Positions 49,616-58,878 of a stretch of DNA of 64,000 bases are shown here, in pieces. The stretch lies in NCBI RefSeq assembly GCF_040907265.1, contig NZ_JBFOHP010000002.1:7564001-7628000 (forward strand), written 5' to 3'. The DNA is from Streptomyces sclerotialus (GTDB lineage Bacteria > Actinomycetota > Actinomycetes > Streptomycetales > Streptomycetaceae). Every line of letters starts with the position of its first letter. The first letter of the stretch is position 1. Both the position numbers and the translations under genes were made by a program. The notes beneath the pieces are model-generated. The model searched no databases. It was not told the origin of the DNA and saw only the letters and a program-made list of their open reading frames with translations.

Positions 49616-50972
49616 GAGTCCCCTTCCGGTCGGTCGGGATGTCCGGGCGGGGGCCGCGCAGCCGGCTGAGGACCCGGGACGCGGCGAGCGCCCCCGCGCG
49701 CACGGCCCCCTCGGAGGACGGCCGCAGCATCACCCAGTCGCCGGCGTACTCCACGGGCCCGGTGACACGGGCCATGAAGCGCGGGCGGCACCGCAGCGCC
49801 GCGGGGGTGGCCTCCGGCAGGCCGTGCCGGAAGGCGTGCACGAAGTTGCGCATGCCGGCCCGCTCCAGGCCCGGTACGTAGCGCCGGGCCGCTCCGGTGA
49901 GGCGTTCGACGACCTCCCGGTCCGGCGCGGTGAGCAGCTCGGGGACGGTGCGGGCGTCCGCCATGAGGGTCAGCAGCCCCTTGCCTGCGGGGGCCCGCGC
50001 CGGGTGCTTGACGTGGTCCGCGAGGATGCCGGAGAGGGTGCTGTCCTCCGCGTCCGGCGTGAGGAGGAGGTACAGCGGCTCGCGGGCCGCGGGCCTGAGC
50101 GGCCGGTCCAGCAGACAGCTGACCTTCAGCGTCGGCGTGAACGTGCACGCCGAGAGGAAGGCGGCCTCGTCCGGTGCGGGGTTGGCGTGCAGCCGGGCGG
50201 CGACCGGCGCCGGTACGCACAGCACGGCGGCGCGTGCCGTGACGATCCCGCCGTCGGTCCGCAGGCCCGCCGAGTCCTTGTCGGCGACGACCTCGTGCAC
50301 CTCGCTCCCGGTGACGACGTCCAGCCCTTCGGCGAGCTTCCGGGCGAGCAGGTCCATCCCGTCCGCGTACGTGCGCCAGCTCGTGGGCGGGCCCACGTCC
50401 CGCAGCAGGCTCAGCAGCGGGGCCGCCGCGGAGCGCGCGGTGTCCCAGCCGAAGAAGCAGCCGGCGACCGGCTGGAGGAGGTAGTCGTGGAGATCGGGGT
50501 GGTAGCGCCCGGCCAGCTCCCGGAGGGTGGCCGTGCCCAGCGGGGTGCGCTCCGGGTGGTCGGCGTCGAACTCCTCGCGGTGGCGCGCGAGCCAGGCCAG
50601 CAGGCGGGCCAGGTCCAGCCGGCCGCGCGGGCCGAGCCCGGCGCCGGTGAGGAGGGCCGACGGCTCCGCCAGGCCCGTCCGTGCCTTCCCTGCGCGCCAC
50701 ACCGCCGGCCGGCCGCCGATCCGCGGTACGTCACCGTGCGGTACTCCCAGGCGGTCGATCAGCTCCCAGGTCGCGCGGTAGCCGTGCCGGGGGAGTTGTT
50801 CGGCGCCCTCGTCCACGGTCCAGCCGTCGTGCCGGAAGCAGTGCATCCGGCCGCCGACGTACCGCTGCTTCTCGTACACACGGACCGTCAGCCCGGCCCG
50901 TCGTAACTCGTGCGCGGTGGTCAGGCCGGCGATGCCGGCCCCGATCACGGCCACGTCCAGGTCCGGAGTCAT
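49602..50972 (-). CDS. FAD-dependent amine-oxidase/protoporphyrinogen-oxidase-like enzyme
   Basis: A 456-residue flavoprotein. The FAD dinucleotide motif is VIGAGIAGLTTAHELRRAG at residues 9-27, followed by VRVYEKQRYVGGRMHCF and the conserved GAEQLPRHG. The C-terminal FAD-contact region is PVEYAGDWVMLRPSSEGAV. The family includes phytoene desaturases, protoporphyrinogen oxidases and amine oxidases. In this cluster it could oxidise the prenylated product or an amine. Its start overlaps the UbiA stop (ATGA). Confidence 0.87.
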   Translation of the reverse strand: MTPDLDVAVIGAGIAGLTTAHELRRAGLTVRVYEKQRYVGGRMHCFRHDGWTVDEGAEQLPRHGYRATWELIDRLGVPHGDVPRIGGRPAVWRAGKARTGLAEPSALLTGAGLGPRGRLDLARLLAWLARHREEFDADHPERTPLGTATLRELAGRYHPDLHDYLLQPVAGCFFGWDTARSAAAPLLSLLRDVGPPTSWRTYADGMDLLARKLAEGLDVVTGSEVHEVVADKDSAGLRTDGGIVTARAAVLCVPAPVAARLHANPAPDEAAFLSACTFTPTLKVSCLLDRPLRPAAREPLYLLLTPDAEDSTLSGILADHVKHPARAPAGKGLLTLMADARTVPELLTAPDREVVERLTGAARRYVPGLERAGMRNFVHAFRHGLPEATPAALRCRPRFMARVTGPVEYAGDWVMLRPSSEGAVRAGALAASRVLSRLRGPRPDIPTDRKGTRETA

Positions 50973-51949
50973 GCGGCGGCCCCCGTGCCCACGAGGACGT
51001 TCGCGAGCACCAGGAGTGCCACGCCGAGGCGGTGCACCGCGAACCCCGTCCTCCGGGCCCGCATGATGTCGCCGCGGACGAAGCCGGTGACGAACTGCTT
51101 CGCCCGCAGCGCCGACGCCGGGAGCATCAGGAGCACGAACCACCACGGTGCGATGCCGGTGGCCGAGGCGGCCGCGCCGAGCAGGAACTCCGCCGCCGAC
51201 AGGCAGCCGATGAACACCGCGTTGCCGCGCTCCGACACCAGGGCCGCCACGGTCGGCCGGCCGACGGCGCGGTCGCCCTCGACGTCGTTGGTGTTGGAGT
51301 ACACCCCGAACATCAGCGGCCCGAAGCCGAAGAGCACGCCCTGGACGAGGAGGAACCCCGAGAAGTGGCCCGCGGCGAGGCCGTACGGCGCCACCACCAG
51401 CACCACGCCCAGCGCGACGAGGAACGCCTCCTGGAAACCGCAGTAGCTGATCTTCAGGCCGTAGGAGTACTGGAGGGACACCACGAACAGGGCAGCCGTC
51501 AGCACCAGCGCCCACAGCGGCCGGTGCGGTGCGACGGCCACGGCGCCCGCCCACAGGGCCGCGCCGGCCACCGCCGTGGCCCAGGCGAAGTTCAGCGCCT
51601 GACGCTCTGTCAGGGTGCCCGCCACCAGGGGCTTGCGCAGCTTGTTGCGGAGCGGGTCGTCCGGGCCGTAGTTGGCGGTGTCGCTGCCGTCCCGGAAGCC
51701 GGTCACGTCGTCCAGGGCGACCATCGCCATGATCACGCACACCTGGCCGAGCAGGAACAGCACGAGCATCGTGGCCGTGGCCGGAGTGAACCGCGCGACG
51801 GGCAGCAGCACGGCGGCCAGTACCACCAGGATGCTGAGGTAGTAGTCGAAGACGTCGAGTTTGCCCAGCCGGGCGTAGCTGCGGAGCCGGTGCCCGGCGC
51901 CGCCGGCGGCGGCCGTCCGCAGCCCGGCCTGGAAGTCGTGGTGGGCCAT
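50969..51949 (-). CDS. UbiA-family membrane prenyltransferase with unusual first motif
   Basis: A 326-residue integral membrane enzyme with about eight or nine helices. The second Asp-rich motif YSNTNDVEGDRAVGRPT is typical of UbiA enzymes. The first, normally NDxxDxxxD, reads ALDDVTGFRDGSDTANYG and is followed by LRNKLRKPLVAGTLTE. The fold transfers a prenyl chain from a diphosphate to an aromatic ring or, in some branches, joins phosphoribose and polyprenyl phosphate. The acceptor here is unknown. AAGGAG lies about 10 bases before the ATG at 51949. Confidence 0.87.
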   Translation of the reverse strand: MAHHDFQAGLRTAAAGGAGHRLRSYARLGKLDVFDYYLSILVVLAAVLLPVARFTPATATMLVLFLLGQVCVIMAMVALDDVTGFRDGSDTANYGPDDPLRNKLRKPLVAGTLTERQALNFAWATAVAGAALWAGAVAVAPHRPLWALVLTAALFVVSLQYSYGLKISYCGFQEAFLVALGVVLVVAPYGLAAGHFSGFLLVQGVLFGFGPLMFGVYSNTNDVEGDRAVGRPTVAALVSERGNAVFIGCLSAAEFLLGAAASATGIAPWWFVLLMLPASALRAKQFVTGFVRGDIMRARRTGFAVHRLGVALLVLANVLVGTGAAA

Positions 51950-51969
51950 CTGCTGGAAGCTCCTTCTGC

Positions 51970-53100
51970 TCAGTCGCCCGCGAACGCGCACACGGCGTCG
52001 GCGATGTACTCGACGTCCGCATCGGTCAGTTGGGGGTGCACGGGCAGTGACAGCGCACGCCGGCCCGCGCTCTCGGCGTGTGGCCAGCGGTCCCCGGGCG
52101 CGGCGAACGCCGCGAACGCCGGCTGCAGTGGCAGCGGCAGGGGGTAGTACGCGTGGCAGTCGATCCCGCGCTCCCGGAGGTGCCGCTCCAGCGCCTGCCG
52201 CCGGTCCGCCAGCACCGTGTAGACGTAGTAGCAGCGGCCGTCCTTGCCGGCGGGCGGCGGGCGGACGCCCCGCTCGGCCAGCGGCGCGAACCGCTCGGTG
52301 TAGTACTCCGCGACGGCGGCGCGCCGCGCCAGCCGCCGCGGCAGCCCGCTGAACCGGTGGGTCTGGAAGGCCGCCTGGATCTCGTCGAACCTGCTGTTCC
52401 GCCCGATGACGTGGTGCAGGAAGCGGCGACTGCCGTCCTGGCCGTGGTTGCGCAGCATCCGGACGCGCTGCCCGATGCCCGCGTCCCGGGTCACCACCAC
52501 GCCGCCCTCGCCGGGCATCCCGAAGGACTTCACCTGCACGAACGAGAACACCCCGGCCTCGCCCCACAGACCGGCGGGCGTGCCGTCGAGCACCGCCCCC
52601 TGCGCGACCGCCGAGTCCTCGATCAGCCGGACCCCGTGCCTGCGCGCCAGGTCGGTGAAGCGCGGCATGTCGGCCATGACGGAGAAGACATGGGCCGGCA
52701 TGACCGCCTTGGTGCGCCCGGTGATCCGCCGCTCGACTTCCGCCGGGTCGGCGACCATCGTGTACGGATCGACGTCGGCGAAGACCGGTGTGGCGCCCAG
52801 GTGGACGACGGAGGCGGCGAGCGGGGCGCAGCCGAAGGCCGGTACCACCACCTCGTCACCCGGGCCCACGTCCACCGCGCTGAGCGCCAGGTCCAGCGCC
52901 GAGGTTCCGCTGCCGCACGCGACCACGTCCGCCGCGCCGAGGGACTCCTGGAGCAGCCGCTCGAACCTCCGGGTGTGCTCGCCGAGGACGAAACGCTGCT
53001 CCGGTGCCAGGCCGAGCTCCAGGAGGAGGTCGAGCAGCACCGTACGGTCGGCCTCGAACAGGTCCGGCGGGAAGAACGGAATATGCGACCGGGGGGTCAT
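51970..53100 (-). CDS. DegT/DnrJ/EryC1/StrS aminotransferase, copy 1
   Basis: A 376-residue PLP-dependent sugar-type aminotransferase. Seen: CGSGTSALDLALSAVDVGPG, VMPAHVFSVMADMPRF, LIEDSAVAQGAVLDG (Asp facing the pyridine nitrogen) and the Schiff-base Lys191 in VFSFVQVKSFGMPGEGG. The C-terminus has CYYVYTVLADRRQALERHL. Family members aminate keto-sugars, keto-inositols or, in AHBA synthase, an aminoshikimate. It overlaps the upstream second aminotransferase by 4 bases, so the two are made together. Confidence 0.9.
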   Translation of the reverse strand: MTPRSHIPFFPPDLFEADRTVLLDLLLELGLAPEQRFVLGEHTRRFERLLQESLGAADVVACGSGTSALDLALSAVDVGPGDEVVVPAFGCAPLAASVVHLGATPVFADVDPYTMVADPAEVERRITGRTKAVMPAHVFSVMADMPRFTDLARRHGVRLIEDSAVAQGAVLDGTPAGLWGEAGVFSFVQVKSFGMPGEGGVVVTRDAGIGQRVRMLRNHGQDGSRRFLHHVIGRNSRFDEIQAAFQTHRFSGLPRRLARRAAVAEYYTERFAPLAERGVRPPPAGKDGRCYYVYTVLADRRQALERHLRERGIDCHAYYPLPLPLQPAFAAFAAPGDRWPHAESAGRRALSLPVHPQLTDADVEYIADAVCAFAGD

Positions 53101-54305
53101 TCCGGCCGCCCGCGGTAGAAGGCGCGGATCGTCCCGCAGACGCGGTCGAGCTGCCGCTCGGAAAGGTCCGGGTGGAAAGGCAGCGCCACGGCGTGCTCGC
53201 TCGCCGCCTCCGCATTCGGGAAGTCCCCCCGGGAATGGCCCATTTCCGCGAAGCAGGGCTGGAGATGCAAGGGGATCGGGTAATACACCTCGGTACCGAT
53301 GCCGTGCCGGGTGAGATGCCGGACCAGTTCGTCCCGGCGCTCGGCCTCGATCAGGTAGACGTAGAAGACAGCGGAGGAACCCGGTCCGCGGTCGATCACC
53401 TCGGGCAGCCGCCGGATGCCGGGAATTTCCTGGAGCCGTTCCCGGTAGGCCGCGGCCAGTTCGCCGCGGCGCCGGATGTCTGCTTCCAGCCGGGTCAGCT
53501 TGGCCAGCAGCACGGCTGCCTGGATGTCGTCCATCTTGCTGTTCACCCCGGGCAGCGCGCTCCGGGTGGAGATCGCGGGGAAGTCGTCGAGGGTGCGGCC
53601 CAGCCGGCCGTGGTGGCGCAGGCCGGAGACCAGCTCCGCCGTCCCCGGGTCGTCGGTGAGCACGGCTCCGGCGTCGCCGAGGGCGCCGAGCGTCTTGCTC
53701 GGGAAGAACGACAGCACCCCGCCCGCGCCGTGCAGCCCCGCGTGGACCCCGCGCTGCCGCATGCCGATCGCCTCGGCGCTGTCCTCCACCAGCACCAGCC
53801 CGTGACGTGCGGCGACGGTGGTCAGTGCCGCCATGTCCGCCATCTGATGGAAGAGATGAGCGGGCAACACGAAGCGGCTGGCGGGGGAGACGGCGGCGGC
53901 CAGCGCCGCGGGGTCCATGGCGTAGCTGACGGGGTCGATGTCGACGAACTGCGGCCGGCCGCCCGCCAGTACCACGGAGGTGGCGGTGGCCGCGAAGGAG
54001 TACGCCGGTACCAGGACGCCGTCGCCGGGGCGGATTCCGCAGGCCCGCAGCAGCAGTACCAGCGCGTCCGTCCCGCTGTTCACTCCGATCACATGACGGG
54101 CCCCCGTGAACTGCGCCAGCGCCTTTTCCAGTTCCGCCACCTGACGGCCGTGCGAGAATTTCCCGTTGTCGAAGACCTCGTTCACCCGGCGCTCGACCAA
54201 TGGCCACAGCCGGGCGAATGTCGCCGCCTGTGAGAAGAATGGGACTGTATGACAATGCACTTGAGAGGATGCCGCGCTGTCGTCGGTCGTACCGCGGCGA
54301 TCCAT
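53097..54305 (-). CDS. DegT/DnrJ/EryC1/StrS aminotransferase, copy 2
   Basis: A 402-residue PLP aminotransferase, first gene of the leftward arm. GVNSGTDALVLLLRACGIRP, VLPAHLFHQMADMAAL, LVEDSAEAIGMRQRG and the PLP Lys204 in VLSFFPSKTLGALGDAG are all present. The last of these (SFFPSKxLGAxGDAG) is the pattern of keto-sugar aminotransferases. It differs clearly from copy 1, so two separate amination steps or a heteromer are possible. The start is taken as ATG 54305 with GAGG about 11 bases upstream; open frame continues further. Confidence 0.9.
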   Translation of the reverse strand: MDRRGTTDDSAASSQVHCHTVPFFSQAATFARLWPLVERRVNEVFDNGKFSHGRQVAELEKALAQFTGARHVIGVNSGTDALVLLLRACGIRPGDGVLVPAYSFAATATSVVLAGGRPQFVDIDPVSYAMDPAALAAAVSPASRFVLPAHLFHQMADMAALTTVAARHGLVLVEDSAEAIGMRQRGVHAGLHGAGGVLSFFPSKTLGALGDAGAVLTDDPGTAELVSGLRHHGRLGRTLDDFPAISTRSALPGVNSKMDDIQAAVLLAKLTRLEADIRRRGELAAAYRERLQEIPGIRRLPEVIDRGPGSSAVFYVYLIEAERRDELVRHLTRHGIGTEVYYPIPLHLQPCFAEMGHSRGDFPNAEAASEHAVALPFHPDLSERQLDRVCGTIRAFYRGRPE

Positions 54306-54517
54306 GCCGAGAGATACCTCGACCACCCCCTGGGACGCATTCGGCGGTTTTCCGCAAGGGTGAGGATCCCCCGTTCGCCGCAATCGACACCCTTCCCTTG
54401 TCATATTCACACTTTGCGGTAAGTCCTCTTCATATTTCTTGACTCGTCTTATGGGGGCACGCAGCATTCGCTTGTCCGATGAACGGCGCGCACGCCGCGC
54501 ACCGCATTGGGAGGAAG
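54306..54517. promoter_or_regulatory. bidirectional promoter region of the cluster
   Basis: This 212-bp stretch separates the two divergent arms and is visibly richer in A/T than its surroundings (CATATTTCTTGACT near 54431). TTGACT at 54439 could be a -35 element for the rightward arm, but no matching -10 is clear. No pathway regulator gene lies within the cluster. Confidence 0.5.
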
Positions 54518-55552
54518 ATGCTGCAGCCCCTCGTGATCGGGCTGGGCCGTTCCGGAGCCGGACTCCACGTGAAGGCTCTGTCGCGCCTGGCCTCCTTACC
54601 CGAAACCCCGCTGGCCGACGGCCCGTTGGTCGCCTGCGATCCCCGGCCGGAGGCCGGCAGCGGCCTGACCGGAGTGACGGTGACCCGCTCCCTCGCCGGG
54701 GCGGCCCGGCTCGTCACCCCGTCGCACACGGTCGTCCACGTCTGCACGTCACCGCGGTCACGGATGCCCGTCCTCACCGAACTGTCCGCACTCGGCTTCC
54801 GCCGGTTCCTGGTCGAGAAACCGCTCGCGGCCGACCGCACGGAGCTCGACGGCATCGTCCGGCTGTGCCGCCACCACGACCTCGACCTGGTCGTGATGAG
54901 CCACTGGCTGGCCGCCGGGCTCACCCGCCGGCTGCGCCGGCTGGTACGGGACCGCCCGCTCGGCGCCCTGCGCCACATGTCCTTCGCCCAGCACAAACCG
55001 CGCTTCCTGCGCACGCTCACCCTGGAAGGCCATCCGACCGCCTTCGACGTCGAGATCCCGCACTCCCTCGGCGTCGCCCTCGACCTGGCCGGGCCCGCCG
55101 ACCTCGTGGACGCGGACTGGAGCGACCTGCGCTGCCAGACCGGCGTACGCCACTTCATGGGCGGCGCCCGGCTCACCCTCCAGCACCACTCCCACGTGCG
55201 GACGGAGATCGTCTCCGACCTCGCCTCGCCCGTCCAGGAGCGCAGCGTCACCCTGCGGTTCGAGCACGGCACGGTCACCGGCCACTACCCGCTCAGCGAG
55301 CACGACGACCATGCCCACCTCCTCATCCCGGACGACCCGTACGGCCCCCGCATCTTCCGCGACGACGCGCTCACGGCCTTCATGCTGCGCACCTACCAGG
55401 ACTTCGCCGCGGGCCGGCGGAACCACTCCACGGTTCCGTACGACGTGGTCCGCCTGCTGTGCGCGGCGAAGGACCACTGCCGTGCCGCGCACCGCACGAC
55501 CGCGGGGGAGACCCCGGACGCCCCGACCACGGAGGAACCCCATGTGCGGTGA
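54518..55552 (+). CDS. Gfo/Idh/MocA oxidoreductase, copy 1
   Basis: A 344-residue NAD(P)-dependent sugar/inositol-type oxidoreductase, first gene of the rightward arm. The nucleotide-binding loop is VIGLGRSGAGLHVKALSRL. The conserved EKP Lys is in RRFLVEKPLAADRTELDG. The C-terminal domain has DVEIPHSLGVALDLAGP, with the catalytic-type His. Family members oxidise or reduce sugar ring hydroxyls, supplying the ketone used by DegT aminotransferases. The start at ATG 54518 sits right after GGGAGGAAG. Its 3' end overlaps the isomerase gene by 11 bases. Confidence 0.88.
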   Translation: MLQPLVIGLGRSGAGLHVKALSRLASLPETPLADGPLVACDPRPEAGSGLTGVTVTRSLAGAARLVTPSHTVVHVCTSPRSRMPVLTELSALGFRRFLVEKPLAADRTELDGIVRLCRHHDLDLVVMSHWLAAGLTRRLRRLVRDRPLGALRHMSFAQHKPRFLRTLTLEGHPTAFDVEIPHSLGVALDLAGPADLVDADWSDLRCQTGVRHFMGGARLTLQHHSHVRTEIVSDLASPVQERSVTLRFEHGTVTGHYPLSEHDDHAHLLIPDDPYGPRIFRDDALTAFMLRTYQDFAAGRRNHSTVPYDVVRLLCAAKDHCRAAHRTTAGETPDAPTTEEPHVR

Positions 55553-56441
55553 ACCCGCCTTCCCCCGGCACCGGCTGGCCGGCCTCGGCGACGAGGCGGC
55601 CCGCGGCCTCGACGGACAGCTCGCCGCGCTCGGCCGGCTCGATTGGGGCGCGCTGGAGCTGCGTACCGTCGACGGCGTGGCCGTGGCCGACCTCGACGCC
55701 CGGACGTTCCGCACCCTCACCGGCCGGGTCCGGGACGCCGGGCTCGACGTGGTCTGCCTGGCCTCCCGGATCGGCAACTGGGCCCGCCCGGTCACCGGCC
55801 CCTTCGACGACGACCTCGCCGAACTGGAAGCGCTGGCCGAGCAGTGCGCCGCCCTGGACTGCCGGTACGTCCGGATCATGTCCTACCCGAACGCCGGGCT
55901 CACCGAGTCCGAATGGGCCGCGCGGGCCATCGACCGCGTCGGCCGCCTCGCCGACCGGGCCGAGCAGCACGGCCTGACCCTGCTGCACGAGAACTGCGCG
56001 GGCTGGGCCGGCGACCGCGCCGACCGCATGCTGCGCCTGGTACGGGAGGTCGGCAGCCCCGCGCTGCGACTCCTCTTCGACACCGGGAACGGCGTCGCGC
56101 ACGGCTACGACGCCTTCGGCACCCTGGAGAAGGTGCTGCCGCACGTCGCCCACGTACACGTCAAGGACGCCGTACGGACGCCGGACGGCACGGTGGCGTA
56201 CACCCTGCCCGGTGACGGCCGGGCCCGCGTCGCCGACTGCCTGCGGCTGCTCCTGGAGACCGGCTACGGCGGCTCCCTCTCCCTCGAACCGCACCTCGCG
56301 GTCCGGCCCCACGAAGGGCTGCGCACACGGGACGACGCGATGGCCCTCTTCGTCGGCGCCGGGCGGCGCCTCGAACGCGTACTGGCCCGCCTGGCCCCGT
56401 ACGCGAGGCCGGCCGCCGTCCCGGAAGGAGCCCGCGAATGA
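55542..56441 (+). CDS. sugar-phosphate isomerase/epimerase-like TIM barrel (AP_endonuc_2)
   Basis: A 299-residue TIM-barrel protein. The metal-site residues expected for the xylose-isomerase-like fold are visible in LTLLHENCAGW (Glu), LRLLFDTGNGVAHG (Asp), HVAHVHVKDAV (His) and GSLSLEPHLAV (Glu). Relatives include IolE/IolI inosose dehydratase and isomerase, and 3-dehydroshikimate-type enzymes, so a keto-inositol or keto-sugar substrate is reasonable. GGAGGAA precedes the ATG. Coupled to both neighbours by overlaps. Confidence 0.85.
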   Translation: MCGEPAFPRHRLAGLGDEAARGLDGQLAALGRLDWGALELRTVDGVAVADLDARTFRTLTGRVRDAGLDVVCLASRIGNWARPVTGPFDDDLAELEALAEQCAALDCRYVRIMSYPNAGLTESEWAARAIDRVGRLADRAEQHGLTLLHENCAGWAGDRADRMLRLVREVGSPALRLLFDTGNGVAHGYDAFGTLEKVLPHVAHVHVKDAVRTPDGTVAYTLPGDGRARVADCLRLLLETGYGGSLSLEPHLAVRPHEGLRTRDDAMALFVGAGRRLERVLARLAPYARPAAVPEGARE

Positions 56442-57760
56442 CCGGCCGCACCCTGCTCGGACCCGCCGACCACGAGCTGCTCCGGCGGCTGCTGCGGACC
56501 CCGACCGCCGGGCCGCTGGAGGCCGGGCCCGAGGACGGCCCCGCCCGGCTGTGGGAGGCCCAGCACGAGTACGCGCGCGCGGCCGAGGAGTCCGGCATGC
56601 GGGTCGTCCACCACGCCGTGCCGCCCGCCGCCTGCGTCGCCCGCGCCGACGTGCCCGCCGCCGTCCGCCGCGCCGCGGACGACGCGGGCTTCCTCGCCGC
56701 ACAGCCCAGCCTCGTGCTGCGCCTGGGGCCCGCCCTGCCGACCGCGTCGACCGTCATGTGCAACGTGCACCTCGACACGGTCGCCGGACAGGAACCGGTG
56801 ACGTTCGACGGGCGCCGCTTCACCGGGCGCGGCGCCGCGGACGCCAAGGGCCCGGCGGTGGCCCTGCTGGCAGGGGTACGTGCCGCGGCGGCGGCAGAGC
56901 CCTCGCTCGGCCGCGACACCGCCGTCCTCGTGCAGGCCGTCGCCGGGGAGGAGGGCGGCGCGATGGGCACGTACGGGACGCGGCCGCTGCTCGAAGCCGG
57001 GTACTACGGACGCCTCAACCTCTTCTGCGAACCGACCGGGCTGCGGTACCTCCCGAGGGCCACGGCCTCGATGACGGCACGGATCACCGTCGGCGGCCGG
57101 GACGCGATCGACGACCGCCCCGACGCCGGGCACAACGCCACCGTCCTCCTCGGCTTCCTCGCCCAGCACCTGGCCACCGTCCTGGACGACGTGCTGCCGG
57201 ACGGCCGGGTCTGCGTCGCCGGGCTGCACACCGGGCACCACCACAACCGCGTCCACGGCAGCGGACACCTGCTCCTCAACCTCTCGTACGCCCGCACCGC
57301 CGACGGCGCGTTCCTGGAGCGCGCGGTGGCCGAGGCCGTCGACCGGGGCCTGCGCGCCTTCACGGCACGCTTCGCCGGCACCCGCGAGTTCGGCCGCACG
57401 GCCGCCGAAGCGGCCCGGATCACCCGGCTGGAGTGGGACAAGCGCGGCCTGCCCTGCCTGGACGGCGCCGACCCGTGGGCCGAGGCGCTGCTCGCGGAGG
57501 CGGGCGTGGACCGATGGCCCGCGGACGAGCCGGCGTTCACCTGCGACGCCCTCTGGGCGGCGGAACTGCCCGGCACCTTCACCGCCGTCCTCGGCCCCGG
57601 CTCCCTCGACGCCAACCACGCACACGCGCAAGGAGAGTTCGCCGACCTCGCCGACCTCGAAGCATTCGCCGCCACGGTGTCCGCGGTGCTCACCACCTTC
57701 GCCCGGCACACCGCCCGGCGCGGGGACCGCCCCGCGGCCCAGCAAGGGAGTCCCGTATGA
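56438..57760 (+). CDS. M20-family metallopeptidase/deacylase
   Basis: A 440-residue ArgE/DapE-like amidohydrolase. The two-zinc site is recognised in MCNVHLDTVAGQEPV (His, Asp), FTGRGAADAKGPAVALLAG (bridging Asp), VQAVAGEEGGAMG (Glu-Glu), FCEPTGL (Glu) and DANHAHAQGE (His). The family removes N-acyl groups or cleaves dipeptides. In a cluster with aminotransferases and an AAC(3)-like acetyltransferase nearby, N-deacylation of a protected intermediate is plausible (inference). The start overlaps the isomerase stop (ATGA). Confidence 0.87.
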   Translation: MTGRTLLGPADHELLRRLLRTPTAGPLEAGPEDGPARLWEAQHEYARAAEESGMRVVHHAVPPAACVARADVPAAVRRAADDAGFLAAQPSLVLRLGPALPTASTVMCNVHLDTVAGQEPVTFDGRRFTGRGAADAKGPAVALLAGVRAAAAAEPSLGRDTAVLVQAVAGEEGGAMGTYGTRPLLEAGYYGRLNLFCEPTGLRYLPRATASMTARITVGGRDAIDDRPDAGHNATVLLGFLAQHLATVLDDVLPDGRVCVAGLHTGHHHNRVHGSGHLLLNLSYARTADGAFLERAVAEAVDRGLRAFTARFAGTREFGRTAAEAARITRLEWDKRGLPCLDGADPWAEALLAEAGVDRWPADEPAFTCDALWAAELPGTFTAVLGPGSLDANHAHAQGEFADLADLEAFAATVSAVLTTFARHTARRGDRPAAQQGSPV

Positions 57761-58878
57761 CCCTGCCACGACAGCACCAGGCACCGCCGCCGGCCCCCGT
57801 CGACCACGACGTACTGCGCTCCGCCGTCACCACCCTCTTCGCCTCCTACGGAATTCCGCACCGGCGTGCCCGTACGGCCGCCACCGCCCTCTGCTACGGG
57901 GACCTCACCGGGCTCGACTCCCACGGCGTCTTCAACCTCGGCCGCCTCTACCTCCCGCTCCTGGAGAGCGGACGGGCCGATCCCGCCGCCGAGCCCGCGC
58001 CACTCACCGACCTCGGCGCCTGCGTCGTCCTCGACTCCCGCCGCGCCCTGGGCCTTTGGGCGGCGGCCGAGGCGATGGACCTCGCCGTCGAACGGGCCGG
58101 CCTGTACGGCATCGGCATGGTCGCGGTACGCAACGCCACCCACTTCGGCTGCGCCGGCTTCCACACCACCCGCGCGGCGGAACGCGGCATGATCGGCGTG
58201 CTCGCGGGCAACTGCGGCGGACAGCGCATCGCCCGCCCGCCGGACGGCACCCTCGCCATGCTCGGCACCAACCCGCTCAGCGTCGCGGCGCCCGCCCTCG
58301 GCGACCACCCCTTCGTCCTCGACATGAGCACCACGGTCGTGCCCACGGGCCGGATCCGCACCGCGGCCCGCCGCGGCGAGCCGGTCCCCGAAGGCTGGCT
58401 GGCGGACGCGGCGGGCAGGCCGCGCACCGACCCCGGCGCCTTCGACCGCGGCGAGGCCCACCTGCGCTGGCTCGGCGGTGCTCCGGAGACCGGCGCCTAC
58501 AAGGGCTACGGACTCGGCCTCGCCGTCGAGCTGCTGGCCGCGCTGCTGCCGGGCGCCGCGGTCGGGCCGGCACCGGAGGCGCTCCAGGGGAACGGCCGGC
58601 CGCACGGCAGCGACGACGACATCGGCTTCTTCGCCCTCGCCGTCGCGCCGGAGAAGCTACGCCCGGACGGGGACTTCGCCGGCGCGGCCCGTGGGCTCTT
58701 CGGCACGCTGCTGGCCTGCCCGCCCGTGCAGGAGGACCGGCCCGTACGGTACCCGGGCTGGTGGGAGGCGGAACGCGCGCGCACGCGCCGCCGTGAGGGC
58801 ATCCCTCTCCCGGCACACCTCCACGAAGAGCTCACCGCCCTCGGTGTCCTCGCCCCGGCGGATGGAGGTGCCCGATGA
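57757..58878 (+). CDS. Ldh-family (malate/L-lactate/ureidoglycolate-type) oxidoreductase
   Basis: A 373-residue enzyme of the unusual Ldh_2 NAD(P) fold. Landmarks: DLTGLDSHGVFNLGRLYLPL near residue 50, RNATHFGCAGFHTTRA, MLGTNPLSVAAPA, and the cofactor segment GAYKGYGLGLAVELLAALLP. Family members reduce 2-keto acids or imines or oxidise 2-hydroxy acids; known substrates include malate, sulfolactate, diketogulonate and cyclic imines. Coupled by ATGA to both neighbours. Substrate unknown. Confidence 0.88.
   Translation: MTLPRQHQAPPPAPVDHDVLRSAVTTLFASYGIPHRRARTAATALCYGDLTGLDSHGVFNLGRLYLPLLESGRADPAAEPAPLTDLGACVVLDSRRALGLWAAAEAMDLAVERAGLYGIGMVAVRNATHFGCAGFHTTRAAERGMIGVLAGNCGGQRIARPPDGTLAMLGTNPLSVAAPALGDHPFVLDMSTTVVPTGRIRTAARRGEPVPEGWLADAAGRPRTDPGAFDRGEAHLRWLGGAPETGAYKGYGLGLAVELLAALLPGAAVGPAPEALQGNGRPHGSDDDIGFFALAVAPEKLRPDGDFAGAARGLFGTLLACPPVQEDRPVRYPGWWEAERARTRRREGIPLPAHLHEELTALGVLAPADGGAR

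Noticed and set aside
51970..53100. Assignment as AHBA synthase
   Set aside because: The general DegT layout and GEGG segment are shared, but there are no other aminoshikimate genes such as the dehydroquinate-synthase-like or kinase genes, and the active-site surroundings do not specifically match.
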